Shown piece by piece: positions 36,799-48,700 of a DNA stretch of 64,000 nt. Below the pieces are notes generated by a model. The model made no database searches and was not told the DNA's origin. It was given only the letters and a program-made list of their open reading frames with translations. Every line of letters begins with the position of its first letter. The first letter of the stretch is position 1. The stretch lies in NCBI GenBank assembly GCA_037349105.1, contig JAYJMM010000097.1, positions 2,323,501 to 2,387,500 of the forward strand, given 5' to 3'. Source of the DNA: Limnomonas spitsbergensis (lineage: Eukaryota; Chlorophyta; Chlorophyceae; Chlamydomonadales). A program made the position numbers and the translations under genes.

Positions 36799-39700
36799 GT
36801 GAGTGGTGTAGGCTAGGGGAGGTGACATGTGGGGTGTGAGGTGGTGAGTGGTGTAGGCTAGGGGAGGTGACATGTGGGGTGTGAGGTGGTGAGTGGTGTA
36901 GGCTAGGGGAGGTGACATGTGGGGTGTGAGGTGGTGAGTGGTGTAGGCTAGGGGAGGTGACATGTGGGGTGTGAGGTGGTGAGTGGTGTAGGCTAGGGGA
37001 GGTGACATGTGGGGTGTGAGGTGGTGAGTGGTGTAGGCTAGGGGAGGTGACATGTGGGGTGTGAGGTGGTGAGTGGTGTAGGCTAGGGGAGGTGACATGT
37101 GGGGTGTGAGGTGGTGAGTGGTGTAGGCTAGGGGAGGTGACCTGTGGGGTGTGAGGTGGTGAGTGGTGTAGGCTAGGGGAGGTGACATGTGGGGTGTGAG
37201 GTGGTGAGTGGTGTGGGCTAGGGGAGGTGACATGTGGGGTGTGAGGTGGTGAGTGGTGTAGGCTAGGGGAGGTGACAGGTGGGGTGTGAGGTGGTGAGTG
37301 GTGTATGCTAGGGGAGGTGACATGTGGGGTGTGAGGTGGTGAGTGGTGTAGGCTAGGGGAGGTGACATGTGGGATGTGAGGTGGTGAGTGGTGTGGGCTA
37401 GGGGAGGTGGCAGGTGGAGTGTGAGGTGGTGAGTGGTGTAGGCTAGGGGAGGTGACATGTGGGGTGTGAGGTGGTGAGTGGTGTAGGCTAGGGGAGGTGA
37501 CATGTGGGGTGTGAGGTGGTGAGTGGTGTAGGCTAGGGGAGGTGACCTGTGGGGTGTGAGGTGGTGAGTGGTGTAGGCTAGGGGAGGTGACATGTGGGGT
37601 GTGAGGTGGTGAGTGGTGTAGGCTAGGGGAGGTGACATGTGGGGTGTGAGGTGGTGAGTGGTGTAGGCTAGGGGAGGTGACATGTGGGGTGTGAGGTGGT
37701 GAGTGGTGTAGGCTAGGGGAGGTGACATGTGGGGTGTGAGGTGGTGAGTGGTGTAGGCTAGGGGAGGTGACATGTGGGGTGTGAGGTGGTGAGTGGTGTA
37801 GGCTAGGGGAGGTGACATGTGGGGTGTGAGGTGGTGAGTGGTGTAGGCTAGGGGAGGTGACATGTGTGGTGTGAGGTGGTGAGTGGTGTGGGCTAGGGGA
37901 GGTGACATGTGGGGTGTGAGGTGGTGAGTGGTGTAGGCTAGGGGAGGTGACATGTGGGGTGTGAGGTGGTGAGTGGTGTAGGCTAGGGGAGGTGACAGGT
38001 GGGGTGTGAGGTGGTGAGTGGTGCATGTTTTGGGAGGTAAGAGGTGGGGTGTGGAGGTGTGAGTGATGCATGTTTTGGGAGGTAAGAGGTGGGGTGTGGA
38101 GGATGAGTGATGCATGTTTTGGGAGGTAAGAGGTGGGGTGTGAGGTGGTGAGTGATGCATTTTTTGGGAGGTGAGAGGTGGGGTGTGGAGGTGTGAGTGA
38201 TGCTTAGTATATTGGTGTGATGTGGGACATGGTGTATATGTAATATGTTGTATATACATGGTTCGCGGCGGTGGGGTGTGTATGTGAATGGTGCAAGCAT
38301 GGATGGACTGGGTGGTGGAAGGCGGGGTATGGATTGGTGTGGGGTGTGTGGGGGGGGGATATATGGAGTGAGAATTGTGATATGGTATGTGGCAGCCACA
38401 TTGGTTATCGGTTTGGTGTGGGCGAGTGAGTGGTGTGGTCTAGGTCAGTTGGAGGTGAGTGAGTGAGTGGTGCGGTCTAGGACAGTGAGAGGTGGGTGAG
38501 TGAGTGGTGTGGTCTAGGCCGGGTGTGTGTGGGTGAGTGAGTGGTGTGGTCTGGGGCAGTGTGATGTGGGCATGCGAGTGGTGTGGTCTAGGTCAGTGGG
38601 AGGTGGGTGAGTGAGTGGTGTGGTCTAGGTCGGCTGGAGGTGGGCATGTGAGTGGTGTGGTCTGGGGCAGTGTGATGTGGGCATGTGAGTGGTGTGGTCT
38701 AGGTCAGTGGGAGGTGGGTGAGTGAGTGGTGTGGTCTAGGTCAGCTGGAGGTGGGTGAGTGAGTGGTGTGGTCTAGGCCAGTTGGACGTGGGTGAGTGAG
38801 TGGTGTGGTCTAGGACGGTGGTGTATGTGTGTGGGTGAGTGGTGTGGTCTAGGGCAGTGTGAGGTGGGTGAGTGAGTGGTGTGGTCTAGGACGGTGGGGG
38901 GTGGGTGAGTGAGTGGTGTGGTCTATGGCAGTGGGAGGTGGGTGGGTGGGTGGTGTGATCTAGGTCGGTGGGAGGTGGGTGGGTGAGTGGTGTGATATAT
39001 GGCAGTTGGAGGTGGGTGGGTGAGTGGTGTGGCGTAGGACAGTGGGAGGTGGGTGGGTGAGTGGTGTGGTCTATGGCAGTGGGAGGTGGGTGTGTGAGTG
39101 GTGTGGTCTATGCCGGTGGGAGGTGTGTGTGTGTGTGTGTGTGAGTGTTGTGGTATATGGCAGTGGGCGGTGGGTGGGTGAGTGGTGTGCTCTAGGACGG
39201 CGGTGTGTGGGTGGGTGAGTGGTGTGGTATATGACAGTGTGTGGTGGGTGGGTGAGTGGTGTGATATATGGCAGTGGGAGGTGGGTGGGTGAGTGGTGTG
39301 GTCTAGGACAGTGGTGAGTGGGTGGGTTCTTGGTGTGGTATATGACAGTGGGAAGTGGTTGGGTGAGTGGTGTGGCCTAGGATGGTGGGAGGTGGGTGGA
39401 TGTGTGGTGTGGTCTAGGACGGTGGGGGGTGGGTTGCTGCAGGGTGCAGAAGAGTGACTTGACATGATGTGGAGGAGGTTGGTGACAGGTGGGGCATGGT
39501 GTAGCACGTTTTTGAGTGGCAGGGGTGGCAGGGGAGGGGGGGTGAGGGGGGGGGTGGCAGGGGAGGGGGGTGAGGGGGGGGTGGTGGCAGGGGAGGGGGG
39601 GGGGGGGGGGGGGGGGGGTGAGGGGGGGGGGGGGGGGTGGCAGGGGAGGGGGGGTGAGGGGGGGGGGGTGGCAGGGGAGGGGGGGTGAGGGGGGGGGGGT

Positions 39701-42700
39701 GGCAGGGGAGGGGGGGTGGGTGGGGGGTGGTGGCAGGGGAGGGGGGGGGGTGAGGGGGGGGTGGTGGCAGGGGAGGGGGGGGTGAGGGGGGGGGGGTGGT
39801 GGCAGGGGAGGGGGGGGTGAGGGGGGGGGGTGGTGGCAGGGGAGGGGGGGTGAGGGGGGGGTGGTGGCAGGGGAGGGGGGGGGGGGTGAGGGGGGGGTGG
39901 TGGCAGGGGAGGGGGGGTGAGGGGGGGGGTGGTGGCAGGGGAGGGGGGGTGAGGGGGGGGTGGTGGCAGGGGAGGGGGGGTGAGGGGGGGGTGGTGGCAG
40001 GGGAGGGGGGGTGAGGGGGGGGGTGGCAGGGGAGGGGGGGTGAGGGGGGGGGTGGCAGGGGAGGGGGGGTGAGGGGGGGGGGGGTGGCAGGGGAGGGGGG
40101 GTGAGGGGGGGGTGGCAGGGGAGGGGGGTGGGTGGGGGGTGGTGGCAGGGGAGGAGGGGTGAGGGGGGGGTGGTGGCAGGGGAGGGGGTGGGGTGGGGGG
40201 GGGGCAGGGGAGGGGGGTGAGGGGGTGGTGGTGGCAGGGGAGGGGGGGTGAGGGGGGGGTGGTGGCAGGGGAGGGGGGGTGAGGGGGGGGATGGAAGGTG
40301 GATTGTGGGGAATGGGAGTGGAGCTGGGGGCCAGCGTTGGGGAGGAAAACAATTGCGAACAAGAAGGGCTGTTCAGCATACGGGCACAACGATCTTGCCA
40401 GGGATTTGTGTCCTGCCCTTCCCACATCTTTTCACACTCGTCTCCTGAAATCCCTGCCCTGGGTCTACCGTCCACCAATGGGTTAAGGAATGATGCGGAT
40501 TCAGTGTTTAGGAATGATGCATATTCAGGGTTTAGGAATGATGCATATTCAGGGTTTAGGAATGATGCATATTCAGGGTTTAGGAATGATGCATATTCAG
40601 GGTTAAGGATTGATGCGGATTCAGGGTTTAGGAATGATGAGAATTCAGGGTTTAGGAATGATGAGGTTTCAGGGTTTAGGAATGATGAGGATTCAGGTTT
40701 AGGAATGATGACGATTCAGGGTTAAGGAATGATGAGGATTCAGGGTAACGAGATGGTGAGGGTTTCCTGAGGAGGCTGCCCGCTGCAGCTTACGAGCTGA
40801 TTGCCTGCAGCCATGACACGAAGGTTGGGGCCGATGCTGTTTTGAAGTGCTGCCGCCTTCGCTGAAAGCTCCTCCTCTTCCATTTATCTAATAGTCCTGC
40901 CTCCCGTTTGTCTGCCCCACAGCTCCAAGCAAACCATTAACTCTCTTAAAAACCTCTTAAGCGTAAACACTTAAGCCTGAATTTCCTTGGCCCTGCCTCC
41001 CGCCTGGCTGCCCCGCATCTCCAACGCGCCAAGCAATCCACACGGGAAGCCATCCATTTCGTGACCTGTTTTCTTCCCGACGCTCCTCTCTGTCCCGCTT
41101 CGCCTCTCTGCACCTCAGGCGCCCTGCTGCAAACAATTGCTTCCTGACCGCACTTCTTTTCTTATAATTAGGCATCGGCAATATGCTTACATGCCCTGCC
41201 AATGTAAATTATATCACATACGGTATTAGTTATAATACTTTTCCCACTTCGCGCCTCTGCACCTCGGGCGCCCTGCTGCAAACGATTATTTTGCCCACCT
41301 CTCTTCTTTTGTTACAATTATTTCCCCCGATCTGTCTCTCCGCTCCCCAAGGCGCCCTGCTGCTCATCATTCTTTTTCTGGCAACTCTACTTTTCTTACG
41401 ATACTTTCCTGGTTTGTCAGTCTGCACCTCAAGCGCCCCGCTGCTCACCATTATTTGCTAACCCCTCTCATCTCCTTACAATACTTCCCCCGATCTGTCT
41501 CTCCGCAGCTCCGGCGCCCCGCTGCATGTCGACATTTTCCCGGCCTGCGCCGCGCACGCTGGCGTGCGTCCCGAGCGCCTCGCACTCTCAGGCATGCCGC
41601 CGCCGCAGTGCCTATCTGCCGCCTCGGCTCTAGCTCAGAGCCCCTACGCCTGGCGCCTGGTCCCAGTTGGCCCGCTGGTCACCGCGCAGCGAGAGTGCGA
41701 CACGCTGTCCAGGGTCCGCCAGCAGCCGCAGCTGGCGGGGCGCGGATCCGGCGGATCTGGATCCGGTTGCCTGCAAGGAGATCTACTGGACGCGCTGCTG
41801 AGGCCGGACAAGTGCTCGCACTCCACGGATGGGCGTTTGGCGCAGTTGTGGCCGTCGGACATGGGCAGGCCCGAGTACGCACCCTTCTTTGCGCATTTGA
41901 GGAGTAATTATGACATGACGCAGGTGCGGGAGGGCTGGGGGAGAAGAGACAGACCAGGGTGGAGGGCGGAGGGGGCATGTGTCTAAGCGTATTCAGCAAG
42001 GATGCTGCGACTCAAGTGCAGGAGAGCAAGGGGGGGGAGCAAGGCTGGGGGAGCAGCAGAGGGCTGGATGGCAGGGGGGCATGTGTCTAAGTGTCTAAGT
42101 GAGAGGGGATGAGGAGTTCTGAGTTTATTCCCCCCCCCCCCTCCGCCCCCCCCTCGCCCCCGTCCCCCCCCCTAAGCACACAACTTCCGCCTTTCACCTG
42201 TGTGTCGCTTGGATTCTTGCCCCCCTTGCCCCCCCCCCCCCTCCGCCCCCCCCCCCCCCCCTCCGCCCCCCCCCCCCCCCCTCCGCCCCCCCCCCCCCCT
42301 CCGCCCCCCCCCCCCCCCCCCCCTCCGCCCCCCCCCCCCCCCCCTCCGCCCCCCCCCCCCCCTCCGCCCCCCCCCCCCCCCCCCTCCGCCCCCCCCCCCC
42401 CCCTCCGCCCCCCCCCCCCCCCCCTCCGCCCCCCCCCCCCCCCCTCCGCCCCCCCCCCCCCCCCCTCCGCCCCCCCCTTCCCCCTCCGCCCCCCCCCCCC
42501 CGTTCATTCACCCCCCCCCCCCCCCACTCACAACCCCCCCCCCCCCCCCCCCTCCGCCCCCCCCCCCCCGTTCATTCACCCCCCCCCCCCCCCCCCCACT
42601 CACAACCCCCCCCCCCCCCTCCGCCCCCCCCCCCCCCGTTCATTCACCCCCCCCCCACCCCACTCACAACCCCCCCCCCCCCCTCCTCATACACACTCCT

Positions 42701-45700
42701 CACCCTCGCACATATACTCCCCTACTCCCCCTCCCCTCACACACATCCCCCCCCCTCCCCTCACGCACACACTCCCCTCCTACTCCCCCCCCCTCACAAT
42801 CCCCTCCCCCCCCTCCCCCCCTCACACATACACACACACTCCCCTCCCCCCCCTCACACAAACTCCCCTTCCCTCCTCCCCTCCTCCCCTCCTCCTTCCC
42901 TCACATTCCCCTCCTCCCCTCACACAAACTCCCCTTCGCTCCTCCCCTCCTCCTTCCCTCACATTCCCCTCCCCCCCTCACCTGTTCAGCTTGAATCCAT
43001 TGAGGCCGCCGCATCACACTTGGCAGGAGAGGCGCAGCGCGCAGCCAACCCCTGGCCACCAGTCCTGCCGGTCACACTTATCCAGGTGGGCACAATGGCC
43101 GAGGTCACACTAGGAGGTCACACTTATCCTAGTGTGCAACGTGGGCGAGGTGACACTCTAGTACTCTACATGTCACACTTATGTAGGTGTGGACTGATGT
43201 ACCTTGATGCACTGGGCAGTCTTCTGCTCCTATCTGCCTCCACTAGGCGCAAGGTCCTGCAGACACTGGCAGGACCAAGGCCTACTCTGCCGTTGTCATT
43301 ACGTCTGGCCATCTCCAATTGCTGCCCTAACCCGATTTATCATGCTCCTTTTCCTCCTACATGCCCTCATTTCCTGCAAGGCCCTGCAGACACTGGCAGG
43401 ACCAAGGCCTACTCTGCCGTTGTCATTACGTCTGGCCATCTCCAATTGCTGCCCTAACCCGATTTATCATGCTCCTTTTCCTCCTACATGCCCTCATTTC
43501 CTGCAAGGCCCTGCAGACACTGGCAGGACCAAGGCCTACTCTGCCGTTGTCATTACGTCTGGCCATCTCCAATTGCTGCCCTAACCCGATTTATCATGCT
43601 CCTTTTCCTCCTACATGCCCTCATTTCCTGCAAGGCCCTGCAGACACTGGCAGGACCAAGGCCTCCTCCACCGTTTCCGTTATTTCTTTGGTTAAAAAAT
43701 TGCTGCCCTACCCCGATGTGTCATGCTCCTTATGCTCCTATATGCCCTCACCTGCTGCAAGGCCCCTGCAGACACTGAAGAGACCTAGGGCCTCCTTTGC
43801 CTTTCCGTTATTTTCCGTGGTTAACGAATGGCTGCTTTTATCCGATAGGTCATGATACATCTTCTCCCACCTTCTGCAGGTTCCTCCAGACACTGGCAAG
43901 ACCAAGGCCACCTTCGCCCTTCCGTTATATCCTGTGGTTAATGAATGGCTGCTTCAACCCATCTGGTCATGATCTTTCTGCTCCACTTGATGCAAGCCCC
44001 TCCAGCCACTGACAAGACCTAGGCCACCTCAACCTCTGTGCTGTTGGGGTCTCTGCATTGCTTTCCTATTCTGATTCGTCACCATCCTTATGCTCCCGCT
44101 TGCTGCAGGGGCCTCCGGGTACTGGAAAGACACACACCGTCATTGGCATCCTGAACTCCTGGCACCTCATGCAGGTAGGAGCAGGGTCAGGGGGGAGGGG
44201 GGGCAGGGTCAGGGGGGAGGGAGGGCAGGGTCAGGGGGGAGGGGGGGCAGGGTCAGATGGGAGGGGGGGCAGGGGGGAGGGAGGGCAGGGTCAGGGGGGA
44301 GGGGGGGCAGGGTCAGATGGGAGGGGGGGCAGGGTCAGGGGGGAGGGGGGGCAGGGCCAGGGGGGAGGGGGGGCAGGGTCAGGGGGGAAGGGGGGCAGAG
44401 TCAGGGGGGAGGGGGGGCAGAGTCAGGGGGGAGGGGGGGCAGAGTCAGGGGGGGAGGGGGGGGCAGGGTCAGGGGGGAGGGGGGGCAGAGTCAGGGGGGA
44501 GGGGGGGCAGAGTCAGGGGGAGGGGGGGCAGAGTCAGGGGGGGAGGGGGGGCAGGGTAAGGGGGGAGGGGGGGCAGAGTCAGGGGGGAGGGGGGGCAGGG
44601 CCAGGGGGGGAGGGGGGGCAGAGTCAGGGGGGAGGGGGGGGCAGAGTCAGGGGGGGAGGGGGGCAGAGTCAGGGGGGAGGGGGGGCAGAGTCAGGGGGGA
44701 GGGAGGGCAGGGTCAGGGGGGAGGGGGGCAGGGTCAGATGGGAGGGGGGGCAGGGTCAGGGGGGAGGGGGGGCAGGGCCAGGGGGGAGGGGGGGCAGGGT
44801 CAGGGGGGAAGGGGGGCAGAGTCAAGGGGGAGGGGGGGCAGAGTCAGGGGGGAGGGGGGGCAGAGTCAGGGGGGAGGGGGGGGCAGAGTCAGGGGGGGAG
44901 GGGGGGCAGAGTCAGGGGGGGGGGGGGCAGAGTCAGGGGGGAGGGGGGGCAGAGTCAGGGGGGAGGGGGGGGGCAGAGTCAGGGGGGAGGGGGGGGCAGA
45001 GTCAGGGGGGAGGGGGGCAGAGTCAGGGGGGAAGGGGGGGCAGAGTCAGGGGGGGGGGGGGGGCAGAGTCAGGGGGGAGGGGGGGCAGAGTCAGGGGGGA
45101 GGGGGGGGGCAGAGTCAGGGGGGAGGGGGGCAGAGTCAGCGGGGAGGGGGGCAGAGTCAAGGAGGAGGGGGGGGCAGAGTCAGGGGGGAGGGGGGGGCAG
45201 AGTCAGGGAGGAGGGGGGGGCAGAGTCAGGGGGGAGGGGGGGGGGGGCAGGGTCAGGGGGAGGGGGGGCAGAGTCAGGGGGGAGGGGGGCAGGGTCAGGG
45301 GGGAGGGGGGACAGGGTCAGGGGGGAGGGGGGGCAGAGTCAGGGGGAGGGGGGGCAGAGTCAGGGGGGGAGGGGGGGCAGAGTCAGGGGGGAGGGGGGGC
45401 AGAGTCAGGGGGGAGGGGGGCAGAGTCAGGGGGGGGAGTAAGGGATGAGGGGGGCAGAGTCAAGGAGGAGGGGGGGCAGAGTCAGGGGGGAGGGGGGGCA
45501 GAGTCAGGGGGGAGGGGGGGCAGAGTCAAGGAGGGAGGGGGGGGGGCAGGGTCAAGGAGGAGGGGGGGCAGAGTCAAGGAGGAGGGGGGGCAGAGTCAGG
45601 GGGAGGGGGGGCAGAGTCAGGGGGGAGGGGGGCAGAGTCAAGGAGGAGGGGGGCAGAGTCAAGGAGGGAGGGGGGCAGAGTCAGGGGGGAGGGGGGGCAG

Positions 45701-48700
45701 AGTCAAGGAGGGAGGGGGGGGGGGTTCTTGCTCAACTACTAAGTTACCCTAAACCCTAAAACCTCTACTGCTATGGAATCCTACACCCTACACCCTCTCC
45801 TGCTAGGTGACCCTATACCCTACACCATCTACTGCTATGTAACCCTATACCCTGCACCCTCTACTGCTAGGTAGCCCTAAACCCTACACCCTCTACTGCT
45901 AGGTAGCCCTAAACCCTACACCCTCTACTGCTAGGTGGCCATAAACCCTACATACTCTACTGCTAGGTAGCCCTAAACCCTAAACCCTAAACCTCTACTG
46001 CTAGGTAGCCCTAAACCCTACACCCTCTACTGCTAGGTAGCCCTATACCCTACGCCCTCTACTGCTAGGTAGCCCTAAACCCTACACCCTGTACTGCTAG
46101 GTAGCCCTAAACCCTACACCCTCTACTGCTAGGTAGCCCTAAACCCTACACCCTGTACTGCTACGTAGCCCTAAACCCTATACCCTCTACTGCTAGGTAG
46201 CCCTAAATCCTATACCCCAAACCCTCTACTGCTAGGTAGCCCTAAACCCTAAAGCCTACACCCTCTACTGCCAGATTACTCCAAACCCTGAACCTGCTGG
46301 TATAATAGTACCAGCGCCACCATGTGCGTGGTGTTGAAGGCGGCCGGGTTAAGGGTTCAGAGCGTCAACCCCTAATCCCAAACGCTGTGCCGCTATCTTA
46401 ACCTGAACCCTGTGCTGCTATGTAAACCCTCAACCCTTGGCCCTACTCCGCAGTACCGGCGCCACCAGGATGCGTGGTGTCTGGAGGCTGCTGGGGCGCT
46501 GCAACGGGCCGCGGAGCTCCATGCAGTCCGCACCCTCAGCGTGTCCTCGCGGCAACATGCAGGGCGCGGGCCGGGGCTGGCGGGCGGGCGCGGCAGGGGC
46601 AAGGGTCAGCAGGGGGCGGCCGCTGTGCCTCAGGCAGTTGGAGCAGGCGCGGGAGGAGGGCTGCTGAGTAGCTTGTTGTCTCAGGCGGCAAGCTCGTCGG
46701 CACACGGGAGCGCGTTGTCGGAGCTTTTGGACCTTCAAGTAGGGCCTGGGGAGGCGAAGGGGAGGCGGAGGAAAAGCGGAGGAAAAGCGGAGGAAAAGCG
46801 GAGGAAAAGCGGAGGAAAAGCGGAGGGGAGGCGAAGGGGAGGCAGAGGGGAGGCAAAGGGGAGGCGGAGGAGAGGCGGAGGGGAGACGGAGGGAAGCGGA
46901 GGAAAAGCGGAGGAAAAGCGGAGGGGAGGCAAAGGGGAGGCAGAGGGGAGGCGGAGGGGAGGCAAAGGGGAGGCGGATGGGAGGCGGAGGGGAAGCGGAG
47001 GGGAGGCGGAGGGGAGGCAAAGGGGAGGCAAAGCGGAGGAATAGGGGAGGCGGAGGGGAGGCAGAGGGGAGGCGGAGGGGAGGCGGAGGGGAGGCGGAGG
47101 GGAAGCGGAGGGGAAGCGGAGGGGAAGCGGAGGGGAGGCGGAGAGGAGGCGGAGGGGAGGCGGAGGGGAAGCGGAGGGGAGGCGGAGGGGAGGCGGAGGG
47201 GAGGCGGAGGGGAGGCGGAGGGGAAGCGGAGGGGCGGCGGAGGGGCGGCGGAGGGGAGGCGAAGGGGAGGCAGAGGGGAGGCAGAGGGGAGGCAAAGGGG
47301 AGGCAAAGGGGAGGCAAAGGGGAGGCATAGAGGAGGAATAGGGGAGGCAGAGGGGAGGCAGAGGAGAGGCAAAGGGGAGACAGAGGGGAGGCAAAGGGGA
47401 GACAGAGTGGAGGCAAAGAGGAGACAGAGGGGAGACAGAAGGGAGACAGAGGGGAGGCAAAGGGGAGGCGGAGGAAAAGCGGAGGAAAAGCGGAGGAAAA
47501 GCGGAGGGGAGGCAAAGGGGAGGCAGAGGGGAGGCAGAGGGGAGGCGGAGGGGAGGCGGAGGGTAGACGGAAGAAAAGCGGAGGAAAAGCGGATGGAAGG
47601 CAGAGGGGAGGCAGAGGGGAGACAGAGGGGAGGCAGAGGGGAGGCAGAGGGGAGGCAAAGGGGAGGCAAAGGGGAGGCAGAGGGGAGGCAGAGGGGAGGT
47701 GTGGGACATGAAAAGTGGGGAGGGCCGATGAAGTGGATGAGGGAGGCAGTACCTCTTGAAAGCTTTCCTTTTCCCCGCTGCCCCCATGATTGTTGCACAG
47801 ATCTCCAAGCGGACTCACATTTAGAGCTCACACCCCTCCCTCCCACTCTTGCTCCCAAACCCTCAACCCTTAACCCATAAGCCATGACCCCCCTCCCACC
47901 CCCACTCCCGCTCCCAGCCCCTGAACCCTGAACCCCCTCCCACCCACTCCCGCTCCCGCTTGCCCACTCCTTTCAGCAGCCTTCTCCGCTTCCGGCCGCC
48001 CCGCTTCCGCTCAAAACCGTCAAATCTCCCACTAGGCCCCACATGCCAGCTCCCATTCCGCACCTCCAATCCCTGCTCCTGCTCACCCCGCTCAGCCCTA
48101 AACCCCGCAGCACACCTAAACCCCGCTCAACCCACAGGCCCCGCTCGCGTGGCTTCCATTCAGCTTCTCCATCCCCTCACCAGTTCACTCTGCTCAGGGC
48201 CCCCGCTCAACCACTCCCCTGCTGCCTGCCAACAACCCCAAGCTCCCCCCTTCACTCTTCATGCCTGCTTTCACGCCGGCATTCACCCCCCTCCTGCACC
48301 CCTCGCTTTCGCAGTTCTCTGCCATTGCCCCCTATAGCTCCGCTTCTCCATCCTCGTTCCCACTGCTATGTTGACATGACCACATTTTCTCCCTCCTTCC
48401 CCGCTCCCCGCCAACGCGCCTAAACCCTAAACCCTTAACCCTTGTTCTTCACTTTCCCACAGGCGCCCGCCAGCGCGCCTAAACCCCGCATCCTCGTGTG
48501 CGCTCCGTCCAATGCCGCCACGGACGAGCTGCTGGAGCGCGTCCTCCGCGAGGGGTTCAAGGACTTCGGAGCGGGGCGGTACAACCCGCCTGTGGTGCGG
48601 GTGGGGGGCGACGGGGCACCCCTAAGTGTGGAGGTCAAGCGGGTTTGGACAGATAACCTGGTGAGAGGGGTGTGCATGTGGTGGGAAGGGTGTGAATCTG

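Noticed and set aside
36154..38259. 701-codon frame of THHLTPHMSPPLAY repeats on the minus strand
   Set aside because: Antisense reading of the 45 bp donor-derived array and helicase exon 2; the plus-strand exon explains the region.
36799..41508. A missed helicase exon in this 4.7 kb intron
   Set aside because: No stretch outside arrays shows coding character, and exon 2 (phase 2) joins exon 3 in frame; still possible for a very short exon.
44058..45752. 564-codon Gly/Ser/Gln-rich frame continuing the Walker A exon
   Set aside because: The first 22 codons of exon 5 are real, but the donor at 44175 is strong and the rest is a G-rich array; the next helicase motif resumes only at 46454 and 48463.
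45735..46300. Interstitial telomere
   Set aside because: CCCTAAA occurs once or twice per 32 bp unit, separated by non-telomeric bases; no perfect telomere tract.
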